Of a stretch of DNA of 64,000 nt, positions 61,259-64,000 are shown piece after piece. Origin of the DNA: Tractidigestivibacter sp050946515 (GTDB lineage: Bacteria > Actinomycetota > Coriobacteriia > Coriobacteriales > Atopobiaceae); assembly GCF_050946515.1 (NCBI RefSeq), contig NZ_JBMNUX010000001.1, forward strand, positions 243,310 through 307,309. The letters run 5' to 3'. A program made the position numbers and the translations under genes. The notes under the pieces were generated by a model. It was given only the letters and a program-made list of their open reading frames with translations, made no database searches and had not been told where the DNA came from. Each line of letters opens with the position of its first letter. Within the stretch, counting starts at the first letter, position 1.

Positions 61259-61843
61259 ATGAGCAAAGACTACTGGTTGTACGACAACCTAAAAAGAATT
61301 CAGGACATGCTGAGCAGCGCAAACGATGATCAGAAGATGATAGAGAAAATCCGGAGCTCGAAGATTGTCCCTCACACGGAAGTTCCGAAAAACACTGTCA
61401 CAGCACGCAAGGGCCTCATTGTCGGAATCGTCTTGATAGCCGTCTGTGGCTTGCTTGATGCCATGTCAGAGGTCGGAGAGAGGCTAGGCCTTCGGTTTAT
61501 CCTTGGCTATGGGCTGATTGCCCTTGCCATTTATGAGCTCGTCGTTGTCCCAATGGTAAAGGACAGATACGAGAAGGCCCTCCCAATAATGGAGGAGCTT
61601 GTCAGCGAGGAGAACTTGAAGGCTGACGAGAAGAACGCATCTTTGCAAGAAGAGATTGATCGGCTGAACAGCAATTCAGAATTCATGCTTGCCAACGCGC
61701 GAGACTTCGGATCTGGGTGGTATCCAGTGGATGACCCGAAGTACTTCAACCTCAAGGCCCTTGACTTCTGCGTGACTGCCGTTGACCGAGAGCGCGCCCA
61801 TAGCGTCGAAGAGGCCCTTGCTCTCTACGACGACGAGAACTAG
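61259..61843 (+). CDS. Two-helix membrane protein of unknown function
   Basis: 194 residues. Charged N terminus, two transmembrane helices at about 51-68 and 80-100, a charged helical or coiled-coil stretch at about 105-150, and a C-terminal segment YPVDDPKYFNLKALDFCVTAV...EEALALYDDE. That ending resembles a short motif (YP, then ALDF and EALALYE) seen at the end of many small hypothetical proteins of Firmicutes and Actinobacteria. Ribosome site GGGAGATG. No function is offered. Confidence 0.65.
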   Translation: MSKDYWLYDNLKRIQDMLSSANDDQKMIEKIRSSKIVPHTEVPKNTVTARKGLIVGIVLIAVCGLLDAMSEVGERLGLRFILGYGLIALAIYELVVVPMVKDRYEKALPIMEELVSEENLKADEKNASLQEEIDRLNSNSEFMLANARDFGSGWYPVDDPKYFNLKALDFCVTAVDRERAHSVEEALALYDDEN

Positions 61844-61907
61844 CGGGAATGCGCCGTCTACGGGCTTGCAGCTCTGTCTGCCCGTGACAGAAACCTGAAC
61901 GGTTGTA

Positions 61908-62711
61908 TTGCGCGTTGAGCAGAAGCTCGCTTACCTCTACGGCTGGAAGAGCTTCCTCAACGCGGAGGACGAGGTGGACGACGAGACGGTTGCCATGCTC
62001 GTGCTCCTTATGGGTGTGATGCTCAACGTAGGCGCGGCCGCCAATACCATCACAAAGTTTGCCGCCACCACCGCGGAGGCAGCCGTGAGCAAGAAGGTCG
62101 CCTCTATGACCCTCACTAAGACCGCCTTCTACAACCCCCTGAAGAGGGTGCTAAGGGTTATTGGCATCAACCTTACCAAGAAGTCGTTCGGCGATACTGT
62201 AGGGAAGGTCGTTCCCTTGCTAGGCGGTGCCGTATCAGGCGGAATGACGTATGCAACATTCAAGCCTGGCTCCGAGAAGCTGCGCCAGTACCTGCGCGCG
62301 CTTCCCATCTCTGGAATCGACACTTCAGTCCCTGAGGAGATTCCTCCCAGCTATCTTTCCGAACTTGCCTCCCAAGCAAAGGGAGCCGCGGATACTGCAG
62401 CTGTCGCTGCCACCAAGGCTGCGAAGATGGCGGGAGAAAGCCTTGCCGGCGGGGCAGAGGCTGTCGGAATGAGCATCGGGCATGGAGCAGAGATAGTGGG
62501 AAAGGCGGCTCTTGAAGGAGCCCAGAGTGCTGGGAGCCTTGCTACTCAGGGCCCTCAGGCAGCTGCGCCTGTTATCGCAGAAGGCATCAATGGCATGGGT
62601 AGTGCGATTACCAGCGGCGCTGCCTCCCTTGGCGGGATGCTCGGCAATTTCGCGAAGAAGCACTCGAGGGGCGCAGCCAGCGAGAAGAGCGATGCGCAGG
62701 GAGAAGAATAG
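61908..62711 (+). pseudogene. EcsC-like membrane protein fragment, 5' part missing
   Basis: A 267-residue reading frame from a TTG with no ribosome site. The sequence begins at once with LRVEQKLAYLYGW and continues with a Val/Leu-rich helix, a GGAVSGGMTYATFKP segment and an Ala/Gly-rich tail. I recall this order from the second half of longer EcsC-like proteins, where a region of comparable size precedes VEQKLAYLYGW. Here an in-frame stop at 61896 lies four codons before the TTG. So either the gene lost its 5' half or it is a short derivative. The tail from about 145 on is low-complexity and soluble. Confidence 0.5.
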
Positions 62712-62969
62712 AGATATGTGAGAGGCGATGAGGATGCGGTCTAATCTGATGACAATCAATGGAGAATGCATCTAATCGCAAAGCTATCAATTGCTAATTG
62801 TATGTCTTTGATCATTCCTAACAAAAAGAGCTGGCTTTTCCACTCTTCGCCGAGTCATATCCCTGATTTTCGGCTTTTTCTCCTCATTACTGCTAAGGTA
62901 AAAAACTGTTAATTGAGTTCAATGTATCGAATTCATTTTTCCATAGGACTAATTAAGGGGTATTTAGCC
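62712..62969. other. AT-rich gap before the methyltransferase gene
   Basis: 258 bases clearly poorer in G+C than the neighbouring genes, with T- and A-runs. No gene, repeat or clear promoter recognised. Confidence 0.6.
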
Positions 62970-63953
62970 ATGCCTGAGACTTCTCAGTCAGCTGTTGAAA
63001 GAATGGTAGAGAGGGCCACGAAGCTAGGAGACCCCATTCTTGCGCAAGACATTCGCGCTTTTGCCGCAGAGCGCCAATTCGGTCTTGTGTTCGAGCACAA
63101 CCGTCCCGAGCGAATGAGACTGTACGGGAAGCCCATCACTACACGCGACATAGTGCAAGTATTGCCGAAGAGGGGGGGGGAAGAAGGTCCCGAATCGAAG
63201 CTACTTTGGCGTGTAGCGAGTATTGATGGCGAGGATGCTAAGCTCACAGCCTATCGCACAACTGGTTATACAAAAAACAACAATTCAGACTGCGAAGCAA
63301 AGCTTTGCGATCTTGTTGCCGTTGCTGAATACGATCAGCCAATTTACGCTGGCTTGGAAGAAGTTGATCGCGTCGAGCGTGGCGGAGACTCTCCTTATCA
63401 CGTTGTAATCAATGGGGAGAACTATCACGCTCTTGAAATGCTCGAGTTTTGCTACGCAGGCAAGGTCGACTGCATCTATATAGACCCACCCTATAACACT
63501 GGTGCGAAGGACTGGAAGTACAACAACGACTACGTCGACGGTAGCGACCAGTACCGTCATAGCAAGTGGCTGGCGTTCATGGAGCGGCGGTTGAAGCTGG
63601 CGAAGCAGTTGCTGAATCCCGAGGACAGCGTGCTCATCGTCACTATCGATGAGAAGGAGAGAGACCGCCTGGGGCTCTTGCTTGAGCAGTTGTTTCCTGA
63701 TACGACTAGGCAGATGGTGACTATAGTCAGCAACCCCAAGGGGTCGACTAGGGACCGCTTCTCTCGTGTTGAAGAAAATGCGTTTTTCTGCTTTATAGGT
63801 GACGCGTCCATTCGTGGTTCGAAAGATTCTTTACTCGGAGAAGTTTCCAATAACGGCGGAAACAATACACCTCGTTGTGAACTGGCTGAGATCCTTCGAC
63901 ACGAACGAGCGTTGGCTAGCGAAAGCCCATGCCTGATGGTGTCCCTATCGTAG
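62970..63953 (+). CDS. Type III-like DNA methyltransferase (Mod), ends early
   Basis: 327 residues. Beta-group N6-adenine methyltransferase: motif IV DPPYNTGAKDWKYNNDYVDG near 173, HSKWLAFMERRLKLAKQLL, and VIVTIDEKERDRLGLLLE-type segment. Full Mod proteins are about 600 residues, with the target domain and the SAM motif FxGxG after motif IV; both are missing because the frame stops at 63951, shortly after GGNNTPR. A run of nine G (63172-63180) codes for Arg-Gly-Gly near residue 68-70. Start ATG 62970 follows AAGGGG. Base composition shifts here, consistent with acquisition. The res partner would lie beyond the window. Confidence 0.78.
   Translation: MPETSQSAVERMVERATKLGDPILAQDIRAFAAERQFGLVFEHNRPERMRLYGKPITTRDIVQVLPKRGGEEGPESKLLWRVASIDGEDAKLTAYRTTGYTKNNNSDCEAKLCDLVAVAEYDQPIYAGLEEVDRVERGGDSPYHVVINGENYHALEMLEFCYAGKVDCIYIDPPYNTGAKDWKYNNDYVDGSDQYRHSKWLAFMERRLKLAKQLLNPEDSVLIVTIDEKERDRLGLLLEQLFPDTTRQMVTIVSNPKGSTRDRFSRVEENAFFCFIGDASIRGSKDSLLGEVSNNGGNNTPRCELAEILRHERALASESPCLMVSLS
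63172..63180 (+). repeat. Poly-G tract (nine G) inside the mod gene
   Basis: Homopolymer within the coding sequence, in a position where loss or gain of a base would shift the frame before the catalytic motif. Confidence 0.9.
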
Positions 63954-64000
63954 TCCTTCTCATCTAGGCTGCCCTCTGGTTGATGCCTGTGTAGTACCAG

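Noticed and set aside
63868..64000. Insertion sequence end disrupting mod
   Set aside because: Stretches such as NWLRSFDTNERW and the final 80 bases were considered as transposase or IS terminus, but no inverted repeat or transposase motif can be confirmed in the 130 bases available.

Overview
The window is a dense, high-GC stretch of bacterial chromosome. Most genes are on the plus strand, in long operons with 1-4 base stop/start overlaps (ATGA, GTGA, TGATG). Gene content, the actinobacterial-type gene orders, TTG/GTG starts and the many anaerobe-type enzymes point to a member of the Coriobacteriia, most likely an Olsenella/Atopobiaceae-like organism. This assignment rests on overall resemblance and not on a marker search.

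Layout. 1-1.6 kb (minus): prephenate dehydrogenase (cut by the window edge) and DAHP synthase, i.e. aromatic amino acid synthesis. 1.8 kb: tRNA-Arg(CCG) with its own terminator. 2.1-7.3 kb: P-type cation ATPase overlapping aconitase. 7.3-10.4 kb: a zinc-ribbon membrane protein, a cyclophilin and a TPR membrane protein. 10.5-20.1 kb: the rod-shape/elongasome operon mreB-mreC-mreD-PBP2-rodA, continuing into a DUF697 protein and the B12-binding radical SAM pair. 20.3-25.4 kb: rplU-rpmA-obg-proB-nadD-yqeK-rsfS. 25.5-29.3 kb (minus): dinB, a 587-base repeat-rich gap, and a histidine kinase/response regulator pair. 29.6-32.2 kb: rpsP-khpA-rimM-trmD-lepB. 32.2-41 kb: glyQS, a half-length PPDK regulatory protein, pyruvate phosphate dikinase, a dGTPase-like enzyme and a DUF6273-type membrane protein. 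41.1-47.9 kb: rplS, rnhB, yraN, comM, dprA, trmFO, xerC. 48-58.6 kb: rpsB-tsf, then pyrH-frr-uppS-cdsA-dxr-rseP-ispG-proS, which couples mRNA turnover/ribosome recycling to isoprenoid, undecaprenyl and phospholipid synthesis. 58.9-64 kb: a less conserved tail with an FMN alpha-hydroxy-acid oxidoreductase, a second DUF6273-type protein, two proteins of unknown function (one apparently 5'-truncated) and an AT-richer segment carrying a type III-like DNA methyltransferase gene with a poly-G tract that ends early.

The core operons are conventional and largely intact. The most unusual items are: the poly-G tract and early stop in the methyltransferase gene; the PPDK regulatory protein that lacks its kinase half next to a PPDK that keeps the target Thr-Ser-His; the inverted/direct 27-base repeat cluster at 27.1-27.4 kb; a -10 box placed so that dinB should be leaderless; a recurring extended -10 promoter form; a structured rpsB leader; and a roughly 95-residue insertion in the site-2 protease. 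I found no CRISPR array, intact insertion sequence or prophage, and no clearly new multi-gene system.
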